Shown: positions 21,632 to 35,020, numbered from the stretch's first letter. The stretch: 64,000 bases of DNA from Procambarus clarkii (GCF_040958095.1 NC_091156.1:18125468-18189467), one strand, 5' to 3'. Numbers and translations are program-made. The notes: generated by a model from the letters alone, not told the origin.

Positions 21632-21830
21632 GTGGGGGGGGGGGTAAGTGTTTCTGTGGGGCCGGGGGGGGGGGGGTGTTTCTAGAAGGGGGGGCCGGGG
21701 GGGGGGGTGTTTCTAGGGGGGGGGGCGAGGGGTTGTTTCTTGGGGGGGGGCCAGGGGGGTGTTTCTGGGGGGCCGGGGGGTGTAGCTGTGACACACACTC
21801 CACACATGTCCCCCCCCCCCCCCCAGGCTT
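21632..21830. repeat. G-run-rich imperfect minisatellite
   Basis: Repeats of GTGTTTCTAGG/GGGGGGG with runs of up to 12 G, then a C run at about 21811-21824. Several four-run clusters could form G-quadruplexes. Run lengths in such tracts are often wrong in assemblies. Confidence 0.8.
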
Positions 21831-22079
21831 GTCCACTGCGTCCATAGTATCGTATTGAGCATTTAAGGCGATGTTTGTGGCCCGCATTAACTAAGTGTCC
21901 GTTATCAACCAGCCCATATTGAGGCACACCCTCTGGTTATATGTGTAAATGACCCTTAGTCTCAGAGAAGAGAATATAGAACATTCTAGGAATCCATTTT
22001 AAACCCTTTGAATTTTGTCTCCTACAACCCCCACTTTTGTATTTGTGCTTTATTATACAAAGTTACACGGTTGTAATTT

Positions 22080-22295
22080 TAGACGCTGTAGAGTTGTTAC
22101 CTGGTTGATGGGGTTCTGGGAGTTCTTCTACTCCCCAAGCCCGGCCCGAGGCCAGGCTTGACTTGTGAGAGTTTGGTCCACCAGTCTGTTGCTTGGAGCG
22201 GCCCCCAGGCCCACATACCAACCACAGCCCGGTTGGTCCGGCACTCCTTGGAGGAAAAAATCTAGTTTCCTCATGAAGATGTCCACGGTTGATCC
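22080..22295 (-). repeat. LINE-2 3' end fragment
   Basis: Near-identical to 7240-7440 (GATGGGGTTCTGGGAGTTCT ... GGAGGAAAAAATCTAGTTTC). It is an unmutated control for the hypermutated copy at 47.1 kb. Confidence 0.85.
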
Positions 22296-22299
22296 GGTT

Positions 22300-23030
22300 C
22301 ATATTCCATGGACGCTGGGAAGCAATAGAGGATGCAGTGGAAATTTACCCTCTGGATCGCCTCATTGTCGCGCTGGAAAAGGAGAGTAACTGCTGTAGTC
22401 TCTTGTTGTTTTGATGATTCACCAGCCTGTCACCCAGATACCTGAACAAGCTGCTGACACTTCCAATAGACCCAACGTCACCAGTCCAATAAGAACACAG
22501 TTGTGGCAGTGGTCTATTTCCCAGCACTTATTGGAGTTAACAGTTTCCCTGTGGCCGGGCAGTACTTAGGTACACACATCTATATTTATATATTGATCTG
22601 TCCGAGGTGGGAGGCCAGACGCTTGGGAATAGTCTCAACAAACTTTGCACCCTGATTCCTGTGAGGTGTATGCTCAACATGGCCAGGTCAGGAACAACAG
22701 ATTTTAGCAGGGGCACCGGCGCTCAGTTCCCTAAATACTTTGAAAAATAAATATATAATTGTTATTATAGTATTTTCATACATGAACTCGTATCAGGAAA
22801 AATGAACTAATATTTAATTTATCATACTATGACCGTAAAGTGTGAAAGCATGTAAAATCGAGCCTCTACCATCTTCCAGGCCCCTTCTCTTCCTTAAACC
22901 AAGGTGAAACTATTTGATTATGTGTATATTTTATTAATTATAAGACACGTGTTGATATTATAGCGTAGAGAGAGACAGAAAACAAACTCCTTTGGGTTCC
23001 CCGGACCGACCCAGGCATCGCCGGTTATCC
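22300..23030. other. No gene recognised
   Basis: Apparently unique AT-rich sequence. No exon of the egl-like gene could be identified in it. Confidence 0.4.
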
Positions 23031-23044
23031 TATCATATATATAA

Positions 23045-23607
<563 letters not shown>

Positions 23608-23959
23608 CGCGCATACCTATATTATACATGTCTGTACATTTATACATGTTTTAACAATATTTTATAGTATTGTTTTAGAGTACATTAAAACTATATATTG
23701 ATTACATTAACACTACATATTGATATATATATCCACATCATTTGTTTACCTATGCCATTACACATAAAAATCCGCGCACGTATACATTATTTAGTGTCGA
23801 TTTCACATGAATGTATGGAAACATATCCATTATTTGGCGCGAGTGAATGGTGCGCGGGGCGGGAACATTGTTATTCCCGCCACCCGCCCACCCTCCTTCA
23901 AGGGTAATGGCCTCTCCTTACCTCCTTCCCTTCCTACCCTACGTCTCTGTCTTCCTCAG

Positions 23960-23993
23960 AGCTAAGGCAGAGCTCCAGGATGGCGGGAATATG
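23960..23993 (+). CDS. egl: Tentative short exon of egl-like gene
   Basis: A pyrimidine-rich acceptor (TCTGTCTTCCTCAG) precedes 34 bases ending in ATG, followed by a good donor (GTAAGA). Reading ends on a codon boundary, as the next exon needs, and gives (R)AKAELQDGGNM before VAHDCRGD. In the family this place holds a helix that ends just before the conserved HDCR motif, so the residues are plausible but not diagnostic. The intron to the next exon would be only 61 nt, very short compared with the others here. It may instead be chance splice-like sequence, and earlier exons lie outside the window or were not recognised. Confidence 0.35.
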
Positions 23994-24054
23994 GTAAGAC
24001 CATGTAGTGTGTTGTCTTGGGATGTGACTGACCAAGTTGCTTTGGTTGCCGCAG

Positions 24055-24135
24055 GTGGCGCATGACTGCCGGGGCGACGCTGGCGCCCTCTACCACCAGT
24101 TCGGCGTGACGCTCAACAATGTCTTCGACACCCAG
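24055..24135 (+). CDS. egl: egl-like exon: exonuclease domain, HDCR motif
   Basis: A TTTGGTTGCCGCAG acceptor and GTGAGT donor bracket 27 codons, phase 0 at both ends. The peptide contains VAHDCRGDAGALYHQFG and LNNVFDTQ. HDCR...LNNVFDTQ is characteristic of the DEDD-type 3'-5' exonuclease (RNase D-like) domain of the Egalitarian/EXD1 group, and the Asp of HDC corresponds to the second DEDD motif. Egalitarian in Drosophila is an mRNA adaptor acting with BicD and dynein in oocyte and embryo RNA transport; EXD1 acts in piRNA biogenesis. I choose Egalitarian because of the downstream exons and C-terminus. A minisatellite begins about 25 bases after the donor. Confidence 0.85.
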
Positions 24136-24159
24136 GTGAGTACTGCCTCTCCACCGTCA

Positions 24160-24775
24160 CTATAGATACACATTAGGTACCCCGAATACGCATTAGGTAC
24201 CCCGAATACACTTTAGGTACCCCGGATACAATGTATACAAATTAGGTACCCCGGATACAGTGGATACACATTAGGTACTCCGGATACAGTAGATACAAAT
24301 TAGGTACCCAGGATACACTGGATACACATAAGGTACCCTGGATACAGTGGATACACATTAGGTACTCCAGATACAATGGATACACAGTAGGTACCCCGGA
24401 TACAGTGGATACACATTAGGTACCCCGGATACAGTGGATACACATTAGGTACTCCGGATACACATTAGGTACTCCGGATACACATTAGGTACTCCGGATA
24501 CACATTAGGTACCCCGGATACACTGGATACACATTAGGTACCCTGGATACAGTGGATACACATTAGGTACTCCGGATACACATTAGGTACCCCGGATACA
24601 CTGGATACACATTAGGTACCCTGGATACAGTGGATACACATTAGGTACTCCGGATACACATTAGGTACTCCGGATATACATTATGTACCCCGGATACACT
24701 GGATACACATTAGGTACCCTGGGTACAGTGGATACACATTAGGTACCCCGGATACAATGTATACCAATTAGGTCT
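24160..24775. repeat. Intronic minisatellite, ~20/29 bp units
   Basis: Units of GGATACACATTAGGTACCCC with an optional GGATACAGT insert give 20 or 29 bp periods, about 25 copies. Both period types are intermixed, so higher-order units have been duplicated. Confidence 0.9.
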
Positions 24776-25082
24776 TCTTATTTCCATCTCACATGAATAA
24801 CCTTCATAGTCCATGGAGACATTTGCCAATTAATTCACTCTTTCATTCTAATCTTTATAACGTTTGTTGCAACTGCTGAGTAAACTCCTGAAGTAAGTGA
24901 CTTGTTGTTGCTGGAAAGAGTCCAAAATGATGGTTTGAGCGATGAAGAGACAGTGTTCTCAGTTTACGAGACTATGAAAAGTTTAAGTTTGGTTAACTTG
25001 AGTGTAGCCAGACGCGTGTGCCCAGGAGGGCGGCAGTACCCTGGAGGGCTCCTCGCCCCAGGTCCTCGTAACTTGTGGCAGA

Positions 25083-25140
25083 CCTGGGGCCACATTCACG
25101 AAACACTTACGCAAGCTCTGTTAGTTCTTGGACCCCGCCT
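25083..25140. mobile_element. One-ended copy of the GGGCCA MITE
   Basis: GGGGCCACATTCACGAAACAC followed by TTACGCAAGC matches the TIR of the element at 18598; no second end is seen. Confidence 0.55.
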
Positions 25141-25211
25141 TTCTAACCATCGGTTGCTTATGTACCGACTCCTGACCTATTTTCCTCTGTCATAACTACT
25201 ACATATATTTT

Positions 25212-25408
<197 letters not shown>

Positions 25409-25425
25409 GAAAAAAACATGGCAGA

Positions 25426-26640
25426 TAGGCCAACTCGGGAAAACAAATGCAGGAGGACAAACATGACAGGAACAATCTCAGAGGAAAGGGAGGGACAGGA
25501 AGCCTGAATTAAGGATTTAATCTAACAAATAAGGACAGAATTCAGTGGAGGAATGAGGGTAATGAGGGAGACAGTAACCAACCTGCAGGATGAGCTGAAG
25601 GCAGCAAAGAAGGAAATAAAAAGCCTGAGAGAGAATCCTACTCAATACCAGACACAAACCACCGCTCAGGGAGGCGGTAATGTTCTTGTAGAGGGGACTT
25701 CTACAATACAACCCTTCATTTGCAGAATTGTTTAAAAAGAGCCCTAAACCTAGGTCTGCAGTAAGGAAAGTTGCCATGGAAGTGGCCTCTTCTCAGGAAG
25801 CAGCTAGATGTACTAACCGGCTGATAGAGAGAAAAAGAGCAGTAGTAGTAGCAGGCGTTAAGGAGCAAACAGGGACCAGCCCATCAGAGAGGAGTGACAA
25901 GGACAAAAATGCAGTTACTGAGATCCTTAAAGACATAAGGATTGAGAGGGCTGACCAGAATATTGAAAAGGTTTTCAGGTTATGAAAGTACAGCAAGGAC
26001 AAAGACCGACTGATAAAGGTGGTATTCATGAGCACAAACACGAAAGAGGACTTGTTAGCAAAGAAAAGTGGACTAGCAACTGTACCAAAGTTCAGAAAAG
26101 TATTCCTGCAGAGGGATATGACAAGGGACAAGAGAATGAGGGCAGCAGATGCGAGGAAGGAGCGCAGGGAGAAAGAAAGGAGTCAGGGAACCACAACCCC
26201 AAACCCTACAATCCCAGAGGGGAGTGGGGAACCCTCCACAAGAAGGTCAACAGCCACAGGGAGAGGAGCACCACCCCCAGCCTTCTGCCCAATAGACAGC
26301 CTTCCTGCCCCAACCCCTGCCAGCCCCCCATTAAGTGCCGACCTAGGGCATCCTCCCCCCACTCACACCCCCCCTCCCCAGGACCTCCCTTCTCCCCCAA
26401 CCCCTCCCTTCTCCCCCCCATGCCCTCCCATCTCCCCCACCCCCAAGCCCTCTGTTCTCCCCCACCCCCCTAAGCCCGCCCTTCTCCCCCACTCCCCTAA
26501 GCTCTCCTTCCTCACCCCCTCAGCTCTCCCCTTCCACCCCCCTCCATTCTCCCCCACCCCCTAAGCCCGCCCTTCTCCCCCACTCCCCTATGCCCTCCCT
26601 TCTTCCTCACCCCCCTCAGCTCTCTCTTACCTAAGGACGT
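25426..26640 (+). pseudogene. LINE-1 ORF1-like region
   Basis: Joined by eye across frame changes, the + strand shows a coiled-coil start (TVTNLQDELKAAKKEIKSLR), then AVRKVAMEVASSQEAARCTN, then a conserved ORF1 segment: RAVVVAGVKEQTG, KNAVTEILKDIRIERADQNI, EKVFRLGKYSKDKDR, KVVFMSTNTKEDLLAKKSGL, FRKVFLQRDMTRDKRMRAAD. The hydrophobic-strand/helix pattern and the KVVF and FLQRDMT boxes resemble RNA-binding ORF1 proteins of non-LTR elements. The C-terminal third (26250-26640) is a Pro-rich low-complexity stretch coded by C-runs. It would package LINE RNA. Frame breaks make it inactive. Confidence 0.7.
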
Positions 26641-26699
26641 CCCCCTCCTTAGGCCCTCCAATCCCGAACCCTCCCAGTTTCCCTGCTTCATGGGAGTCA

Positions 26700-27350
26700 A
26701 CAGAAACTGAGGAAGGACAGAAGAGAGTCAGTTTCAGGGTGATGTACTTGAACATAGATGGGATTACAAGCAAGGCAAGTGAACTTAGGGAAAGAGCACA
26801 AGAAGTGAACCCAGATATAATCGAACTCACAGAAACAAAACTCTCAGCATTCATAACGAATGCGGTGTTTCCCCAGGACTACACAGTTGTAAGGAAAGAG
26901 AGGGAAGGTAGGGGAGGAGGCAGAGTGGCCCTACTAATGAGAGTTTCAAGGAGATGGCTATCCCTGGCTAAGAGGGATTCAGTGACTACATAACAGGCAC
27001 CATGACAATGGGAGGACCAAAAGTAGTAGTAGCAGTGATATACGTAAATATGATAAATATGATAACCCTCCACCAAATGACAGAAGACCCAGGCAAGAAT
27101 ATGACAACAACAACATGGCAGTTAACACTATAATTGAGAGGGCACCCTCTGCTGCTTGTAGAAATAGATCTCATCTGCTCATCATGCGGAACTTCAATCA
27201 TGGACGGATAGACTGGGAGAACAAGGAACCGCATGGAGGTGAGGGTACATGGACTACATCATGCAGAAGACATGATGGACTTCATCACACAGAAGTGTAA
27301 GGAGGCAGCAGACAAGTTTGTCCCGGTCCAAAAAGAAAAGAACGAAATGC
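26700..27350 (+). pseudogene. LINE-1 APE-type endonuclease domain
   Basis: MYLNIDGITSKASELRERAQ, NPDIIELTETKL and YTVVRKEREGRGGGRVALL form the N-terminal half of an apurinic-type endonuclease, with the N..I..K and ETKL catalytic boxes. It continues as VVAVIYVNM-like and MRNFNHGRIDWE (the usual GDFN box altered to RNFN). This domain nicks target DNA for target-primed reverse transcription. Frameshifts at about 26990 and 27300 break it. Confidence 0.75.
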
Positions 27351-27639
27351 AGATGAGAAACCCATGGTTTAACTAGAGATGTCAGCTAGTTAAGCGGCAA
27401 AGTGAAAGAGCGTGGAGAAACTATAGAAATAACAGGACACTCGAGAGCAGAGAAAGATACCAGAGTGCCAGGAATGAATGTCAGGTTGAGAAGAGAGGCA
27501 GAAAGGCAATACGAAAATGACATCGCAAGCAAGGCAAAGACTCAGCCTAAATTGCTGCACAGCCACATCAGGAGAAAAACAACAGTAAAGGACAGGTAAT
27601 AAAATTAAGGATAAGGGCAGAAGAATTCACTACAAACGA

Positions 27640-28980
27640 CAAGGAAGTGTGTGAGGAACTGAATAAGACATTCCAGGAGGTCTTCACATTAGAGCAAGGG
27701 GAAGTTCCAAAGATAAGAGAGGGAACAGAAAACCAGGAACCATTAGAAGAGTTTGAGATTACCAGCGGGGATGTAAGGAAGTTCTTGCTAGAGTTGGATG
27801 TGACAAAGGCTATAGGCCCGGATGGAATCTCCCCATGGCTACTAAAGAAAGGAGCAGAAGCACTGTGCCTGCCACTCTCCATAGTGTATAATAAATCACT
27901 GGTAACAGGGGAATTGCCAAAAATTTGGAAGACTGTTAATGTAGTCCCGATATACAAAAAGGGGGATAGACAGGAAGCACTGAACACTGGCCAGTGTCCC
28001 TAACTTGCATACCATTAAATCTTGTTATCTTGAGATGATTTTGGGGCTTTAGTGTCCCGGCAACCCGGTCCTCGACCAGGCTTCCACCCCCAGGAAGCAG
28101 CCCGTGACAGCTGACTAACACCCAGGTACCTATTTACTGCTAGGTAACAGGGGCATAGGGTGAAAGAAACTCTGCCCATTGTTTCTCGCCGACGCCCGGG
28201 ATCGAACCCGGGACCACGGGATCACAGTCCAGCGTGCTGTCCGCTCGACCGATCGGCTCCATGCAAGCTGATGGAGAAGATTGTGCGAAAAAAGCTAGTG
28301 GAACATCTGGAGCGATAGAACTTTATGACACAACATGAACATGGGTTCAAGGATGGCAAGCTCTACCTCACAGGATTAATTGAATTCTATGACCAGGCAA
28401 CAAAAATCAGGCAAGAAAGAGAGGAGTGCACAGACTGCATATCTTTGGATTGCCAGAAAGCCTTTGACACAGTACCACACAAGAGGCTAGTGAAAAAGTT
28501 GGAGATGCAGGCAAGAGTGAAAGGGAAGGTACTCCATTGGATAAGGGAGTACCTAAGCAACAGAAGACAGCGAGTCATTGTGAGAGGTGAGGCCTCAGAT
28601 TGGCGAGACGTTACAAGTGGAGTCCCGCAGGGTTCAGTCCTTGGACCTATACTGTTTCTGATATTTGTAAATGATCTCCCAGAGGGTATAGAATCGTTCC
28701 TCTCATTGTTTGCTGATGATGCAAAAATTATGAGGAGGATTAAAACAGGTGATGATAGTAGGAGGCTACAAGAACACCTAGACAGACTGAATGAATGGTC
28801 CAACAAATGGCTACTAAAGTTCAACCCGAGTAAATGCAAGGTCATGAAACTAGGCGGTGGAAACAGGAGGCCAGACACAGAATACCGAATGGGAAATGAA
28901 GTACTTCATGAAACGGACAGAGAGAAAGATCTAGGAGTTGATATCATACCAAACCTGTCTCCTGAAGCCCACATATAAAG
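27640..28980 (+). pseudogene. LINE-1 reverse transcriptase, interrupted by a SINE
   Basis: First part: FLLELDVTKAIGPDGISPWL, LPLSIVYNKSLVTGELPKIW, VVPIYKKGDRQEALN, ending at a SINE (28023-28260). Second part: KLMEKIVRKKLVEHLE, stop, HGFKDGKLYLTGLIEFYDQA, ISLDCQKAFDTVPHKRLVKK, VTSGVPQGSVLGPILFLIFV, and the catalytic FADDAKIMRRI (YADD-type box). REKDLGVDIIPNLSPEAHI follows, then a stop at 28976. The palm residues (D in SLDCQKAFD, ADD) are present. The SINE and stops make it inactive. It is the most complete LINE here, about 4.1 kb with the flanking parts. Confidence 0.85.
28023..28260 (-). mobile_element. tRNA-derived SINE, Thr-like, full length, in LINE-1 RT
   Basis: GTTATCTTGAGATGATTTTG at its 3' end and a GAGCCGATCGGTCGAGCGGA head on the minus strand. 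The LINE-1 reading frame stops on one side and resumes on the other, so the insertion is younger than the LINE. Confidence 0.85.
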
Positions 28981-28989
28981 AACTACATC

Positions 28990-29545
28990 TGCGGCATACG
29001 CGAAGCTGGCTAACATCAGAACAGCCTTCAGGAACTTGTGTAAGGAATCATTCAGAACCTTGTATATGGCATATGTAAGACCAATCCTGGAGTATGCGGC
29101 CCCAGCATGGAGCCTGTACCTAGTCAAGCGCAAGGCGAAGCTTGAAAAAGTTCAGAGGTATGCCACTAGGCTAGTCCCAGAACTAAGAGGCATGAGTTAC
29201 GAGGAAAGGCTGCGTGAAATGCACGTCACGACACTGGAAGACAGAAGAGTAAGAGGAGACATGATCACTAGCTACAAAATTCTCAGAGGAATTGACAAGG
29301 TAGATAAGGATAAACTTTTTAACACAGGTGGTATGCGAACAAGGGGACAGTTGGAAACTGAGTACCCAAATGAGCCACAGGGATGTTAGAAAGAACATTT
29401 TTTCAGTGTCAGAGTAGTTAACAAGTGAAATGCATTAGGAAGTGATCTGGTGGAGGCTGACTCCATACACAGCTTCAAGTATAGATATGATAGAGCCCAA
29501 TAGGCTCAGGAACCTGTACATTAGGCGATTGAAAGTACAATTAGG
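28990..29545 (+). pseudogene. LINE-1 RT C-terminal region
   Basis: SAAYAKLANIRTAFRNLCKE, YVRPILEYAAPAWSLYLVKR, LEKVQRYATRLVPELRGMSY, MITSYKILRGIDKVDKDKLF, then a frameshift before EADSIHSFKYRYDRAQ. It continues the preceding domain after the stop at 28976 and ends in a (CA)n tail. Confidence 0.8.
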
Positions 29546-29564
29546 TAAGTATACACACACACAC

Positions 29565-30337
<773 letters not shown>

Positions 30338-30339
30338 CT

Positions 30340-31099
30340 GGCAAATGGAATTTAATGTTAATAAATGTCATGTTATGGAATGTGGAATAGGAGAACATAG
30401 ACCCCATACAACCTATATATTATGTGATAAATCTTTAAAGAATTCTGATAAAGAAAGAGATCTAGGGGTGGTTCTAGATAGAAAACTATCACCTGAGGAC
30501 CACATAAAGAATATTGTGCAAGGAGCCTATGCGATGCTTTCTAACTTCAGAATTGCATTTAAATACATGGATGGCGATATACTAAAGAAATTGTTCATGA
30601 CTTTTGTTAGGCCAAAGCTAGAATATGCAGTTGTTGTGTGGTGCCCATATCTTAAGAAGCACATCAACAAACTGGAAAAGGTGCAAAGACATGCTACGAA
30701 GTGGCTCCCAGAACTGAAGGGCAAGAGCTACGAGGAGAGGTTGGAAGCATTAAACATGCCAAAACTAGAAGACAGAAGAAAAAGAGGTGATATGATCACT
30801 ACATACAAAATAGTAACAGGAATTGATAAAATCGACAGGGAAGATTTCCTGAGACCTGGCACTTCAAGAACAAGAGGTCATAGATTTAAACTAGCTAAAC
30901 ACAGATGCCGAAGAAATATAAGAAAATTCACCTTCGCAAATAGAGTGGTAGACGGTTGGAACAAGTTAAGTGAGAAGGTGGTGGAGGCCAAGACCGTCAG
31001 TAGTTTCAAAGCGTTATATGACAAAGAGTACTGGGAAGACGGGACACCACGAGCGTAGCTCTCATCCTGTAACTACACTTAGGTAATTACACTTAGGTA

Positions 31100-31105
<6 letters not shown>
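30340..31105 (+). pseudogene. Truncated LINE-3 copy with open C-terminal ORF
   Basis: Open for 237 codons: MEFNVNKCHVMECGIGEHRP, KERDLGVVLDRKLSPEDHIK, YAMLSNFRIAFKYMDGDILK, PKLEYAVVVWCPYLKKHINK, LEKVQRHATKWLPELKGKSY, ANRVVDGWNKLSEKVVEAKT, ending DGTPRA-stop. This is the RT C-terminus of a third LINE family. The tail GTAACTACACTTAGGTAATT leads into (CA)n. It starts right at the CA tail of the previous LINE. Confidence 0.85.
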
Positions 31106-31545
<440 letters not shown>

Positions 31546-31559
31546 CTCAACCCCCGCAA

Positions 31560-32045
31560 GCACAATTAGGTGAGTATACACACACAGAGGGATGGGGTAT
31601 GAAGAGCGCCTGAGGGAACTGAACCTGACGACACTAAACAAAAGAAGGGAGAAGAGATATATGATAGAAACATATAAAATACTCAGGGGATTGACAGAGT
31701 GGAAATAAACGAAATGTTCACACTGAATACAAACAGAACAAGGGGACATGGGTGGAAGCTGGAAACTCATATGTGTTACAGGGATGTAGGATTTTTTCTT
31801 TTAGTGCGAGAGTAGTGGGAAAATGGAATGAACTTAAAGAGCAGGTTGTGGAAGCCAACTCTATTCATAATTTTAAAACTAGATATGATAGGGAAATGGG
31901 ACAGGAGTCATTGCTATAAACAACCGATGGCTAGAAAGGCGGGATCCAAGAGTCAATTCTCTATCCTGCAGGCACAAATAGGTGAGTACACACTCAATCC
32001 TTTCAATGCTTGCTGATGATGCGAAAATTGTGAAGAGGATTGTAA
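31560..32045 (+). pseudogene. Eroded LINE-1-like tails
   Basis: GYEERLRELNLTTLNKRREK, IETYKILRG, TRGHGWKLETHMCYRDVGF and VVGKWNELKEQVVEANSIHN on + with frameshifts, then a CAACCGATGGCTAGAAAGGC tail variant. A short ADDAKIVKRI fragment lies at 32010-32045. Confidence 0.65.
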
Positions 32046-32270
32046 TGATCTGTACAAACCATGGCTTCTCCCCTCTCCCTTCTCCCTTTTCTCCTCTCCC
32101 TCCTTCTCCCTTTTCTCTTCTCCTTGTTCATTGGCCCCTTTCCTGTTGTCTCATTCCCCTTCCCTTTTCCCCTGCCTGTTGTCCAGCCATTCCCTTGCCA
32201 TAAAACTTTTGGGGTCAGGTGTCCTTCCTGGGAGACCACCCCAATCCAATCCTCTTCCAATCTACGAGGG

Positions 32271-32524
32271 GGCCTCGTAGCCTGGTGGATAGCGCGCAGG
32301 ACTCGTAATTCTGTGGCGCGGGTTCGATTCCCGCACGAGGCAGAAACAAATGGGCAAAGTTTCTTTCACCCTGAATGCCTCTGTTACCTAGCAGTAAATA
32401 GGTACCTGGGAGTTAGTCAGCTGTCACGGGCTGCTTCCTGGGGGTGGAGGCCGGGTCGAGGACCGGGCCGCGGGGACACTGAAAAAGCCCCGAAATCATC
32501 TCAAGATAACCTCAAGATAACCTC
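32271..32524 (+). mobile_element. tRNA-derived SINE, Thr(CGT)-like, full length
   Basis: The best copy in the window. The head folds as a tRNA: GCCTCGT pairs with ACGAGGC, D-arm AGCCTGGTGGATAGCG, anticodon stem-loop CAGGA-CTCGTAA-TTCTG, T-arm GCGGGTTCGATTCCCGC. The body runs to a duplicated CTCAAGATAACC end. It would be transcribed by Pol III from boxes A and B. I call it a SINE, not a gene, because the same head and body recur at least seven times here. Confidence 0.9.
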
Positions 32525-33252
32525 TCCTATTCCCTAATCACTCCCTCCAATCCTATTCCCTAATCCCTCCCTCAATCCTATTCCTAATCCCTCCCAATCC
32601 ATCCGTCCCAACCATTTCCTCTCCTTCTCGGTCCTCTCTGTAACCAGTAAGGCATTGTGGGGTTCCCTAGGTGCCATAAACTCGGAGTCAGCCAGGGTCT
32701 GGGACCTCTGGCGCCAATTCCGAGCATTTGAGCGTGGGAACAGGTGAGTACTCTGTCAAGGGGAATTGACCCCTTATGGTCAAGCCTGGATCTGATTGGT
32801 TGAAAATCAGGGAGGTCTAGAGGAGGAGTCCCCCAGGGTAGGGCCTGACAATTCCATTGGCCAGGCTTCCAGAGTACCCAGTTTTCTTTAAATCCATTGG
32901 CTACAGTCTTGGAAAGGCGCGGTTAATTGGGCCTAGGAACTAAGTAGGTGGAACCTGTTCCCACTGGTAAGAGTTTAAGAAAATATTAAAGTTAGAGTGT
33001 CTTGGGGATTCAACTGGGGTACAGATCTCCTGATCTGTAGGGCAAGCCATTCAACATCGTTGGCAGATTGCAGCATTTAAGGTAAAGTGTGCTGGAGTAT
33101 TATGTCAATCATTAGTCATACTATTACCTCGTAGGAGATTTTATTCGAGTAGGATATATTTTGTTTACTTTTGATAAATACTTGTTTACTATATATTAAT
33201 GTTTTGGTGGTGATTTAAATACTGTAGTGGTAAAGAAGAGTGTATGTTGCAG
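32525..33252. other. Intron sequence, pyrimidine repeats then unclassified
   Basis: 32530-32640 has imperfect CCTATTCCCTAATCCCTCC repeats. The rest up to the acceptor shows nothing I can classify. Confidence 0.5.
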
Positions 33253-33372
33253 GCGGCCCATGCTGTATTGCAGCAGCAGGAGACTGGGAAGCCGGTATAC
33301 AAGGTGAAGAATGTCTCCCTCAACACCCTCTGTCGCTCCTACAATGCTCCAGTGAACCCTCGTAAAGACCAG
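33253..33372 (+). CDS. egl: egl-like exon: exonuclease domain, middle
   Basis: Forty codons in phase 0 with acceptor TTGCAG and donor GTTAGT. The peptide has AAHAVLQQQETGKPVYKVKN, VSLNTLCRSYNAP, VNPRKDQ. It follows directly on ...VFDTQ of the previous exon: the helix after the second DEDD motif, then the KNVSLNTL segment typical of the Egalitarian group. The intron before it is 9.1 kb and filled with LINE copies. No frame damage is seen. Confidence 0.9.
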
Positions 33373-33776
33373 GTTAGTGCCGTCTTCTCTTCTGCCTCCT
33401 TGGTCATACTCAGTTCATCCAACAGTACTAACATTATTCATTATTATGTATAATGCTTGCATCTGTATATTATGCTCATCTGTTGCTTAATTGTTTCATA
33501 TCTTATCCATATACTGTACATTACAGTATATAAAATCTTCTCTTGTGTACAACAAGTTTTTATTGCTGAAATGTTTCAAATTTTTTGAAGTCATTTAATT
33601 GTCCTTTAAAAATTAGGGTTACAGTATCTGTTATTATTCATATACAGTATATGTGAAATTATGTATTTAGCTGAATATGTGTAAACCGTTAACACCCTCT
33701 CAGCAACAAAATGTAGTTTTTTCCATCCCATAACACATCCCACACAGCCTGCATTGAAACAGCAGGACATACAGTA

Positions 33777-33824
<48 letters not shown>

Positions 33825-33849
33825 CAGTATATATATATTAATATATATT

Positions 33850-34420
33850 TTAATATGTATATGAGAAAGGTTACAAGAATACGCAACCCATAGATCACTA
33901 AGAACTCTAAATGACCTGACCAGGATTCGTATCTATGACATGATGCCCAGAATCACCCCCAAACATACACAGTACTGTGACCACCTCGCCATTAATCGTC
34001 TATAAGGATTTGTTAGTCCTGGTGCTTATTAACTCCATGACTAACCAACCCCCCGACGACACTCATGGTTCAATTTGGGTACGGTTTTTTATCAAATTCT
34101 GGCACATGCACAGGTTACATTAAGTCTACAAATGTGAGAAAGGCTGCAAGACTGCAAGTCTGCAAGCCATAGATCACTACATACAGGAATCCACAAAATT
34201 GACAAAAAGGAATTCTTGAAACCTGCACCTTCAAGATTCACACTAAGGAAACAAAGGTGCCAAACTAAATATTAGAATGTTCTCTTTTGCAAACAGGGTT
34301 GAAGAAGGTTGGAAAAACTTTACTGAGAAGGTGGTGAATGCCAAAATCTATAGTAGTTTAAAAGTGTCATATGGCAAAGAGTACTGGGAATATGGGCACA
34401 AACTCACATGCATGCATGTA
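33850..34420 (+). pseudogene. Heavily eroded LINE-3 fragment in intron
   Basis: FSFANRVEEGWKNFTEKVVN, AKIYSSLKVSYGKEYWEYG aligns with ANRVVDGWNKLSEKVVEAKT...SFKALYDKEYWEDG of the copy at 31.0 kb. Upstream parts are barely recognisable. This is an older insertion than the copies at 25-31 kb. Confidence 0.65.
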
Positions 34421-34503
34421 TATGCATGCAAATTTTACAAAAACCTTATGCTTTCTTTCAAAATTAAAAATATGCATTCTATCGAAAATTATCCTTGATG
34501 CAG

Positions 34504-34628
34504 ATGAAGAATGTTTACCGTCGTGACCAGAGGTTCTGGGCACGGAGGCCATTGACAGAGGACATGATTGTGTATGCAGCTTATGATGTTGTGGCCCTTG
34601 TTCCAACAGTTTATGATGCCATGAAGAG
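34504..34628 (+). CDS. egl: egl-like exon: exonuclease domain, YxxxD motif
   Basis: 125 bases, phase 0 in and phase 2 out, acceptor GATGCAG, donor GTAAAT. The peptide includes MKNVYRRDQRFWARRPLTED, MIVYAAYDVVALVPTVYDAM. YAAYD fits the third motif of DEDDy exonucleases (Y-x3-D). FWxRRPLT and the following helix match the family. So the two DEDD motifs visible in this window keep their acidic residues; the first (DxE) lies upstream. Whether the protein degrades RNA is unknown. For the Drosophila protein the RNA-transport role is the established one. Confidence 0.9.
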
Positions 34629-34844
34629 GTAAATATATCAATCCTGCTTGTAGCTATCGTTATTTTTTTCTGAGAAAGTAGGACTATTTAATACAAAAAA
34701 AGAATAAATATCAAGAGAATGTGCCTCTGTGCAGTGTACATGTTTCATCTTAAACATTGCAATTATGGTATACAATACTACAATTACCTAAATTTACCTG
34801 AGGGTCACCATCTCTACTGCCTTCAACAAGAACAGGAATACATT

Positions 34845-34986
34845 AGGAAATCAGAATAGCATGATATATCTTAGTGCCCGAAACGCATTGCGTAATAGTG
34901 GCTTTAGGCATTGTATGTACTAGCTCTATCTATATATCAATCCATTAATGTAACATCACTTGTATGTATGTATGTACCTTACCTGA

Positions 34987-35020
<34 letters not shown>

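Noticed and set aside
32271..32345. Functional tRNA-Thr gene
   Set aside because: It folds well, but the same head plus the same non-tRNA body occurs many times, which defines a SINE.
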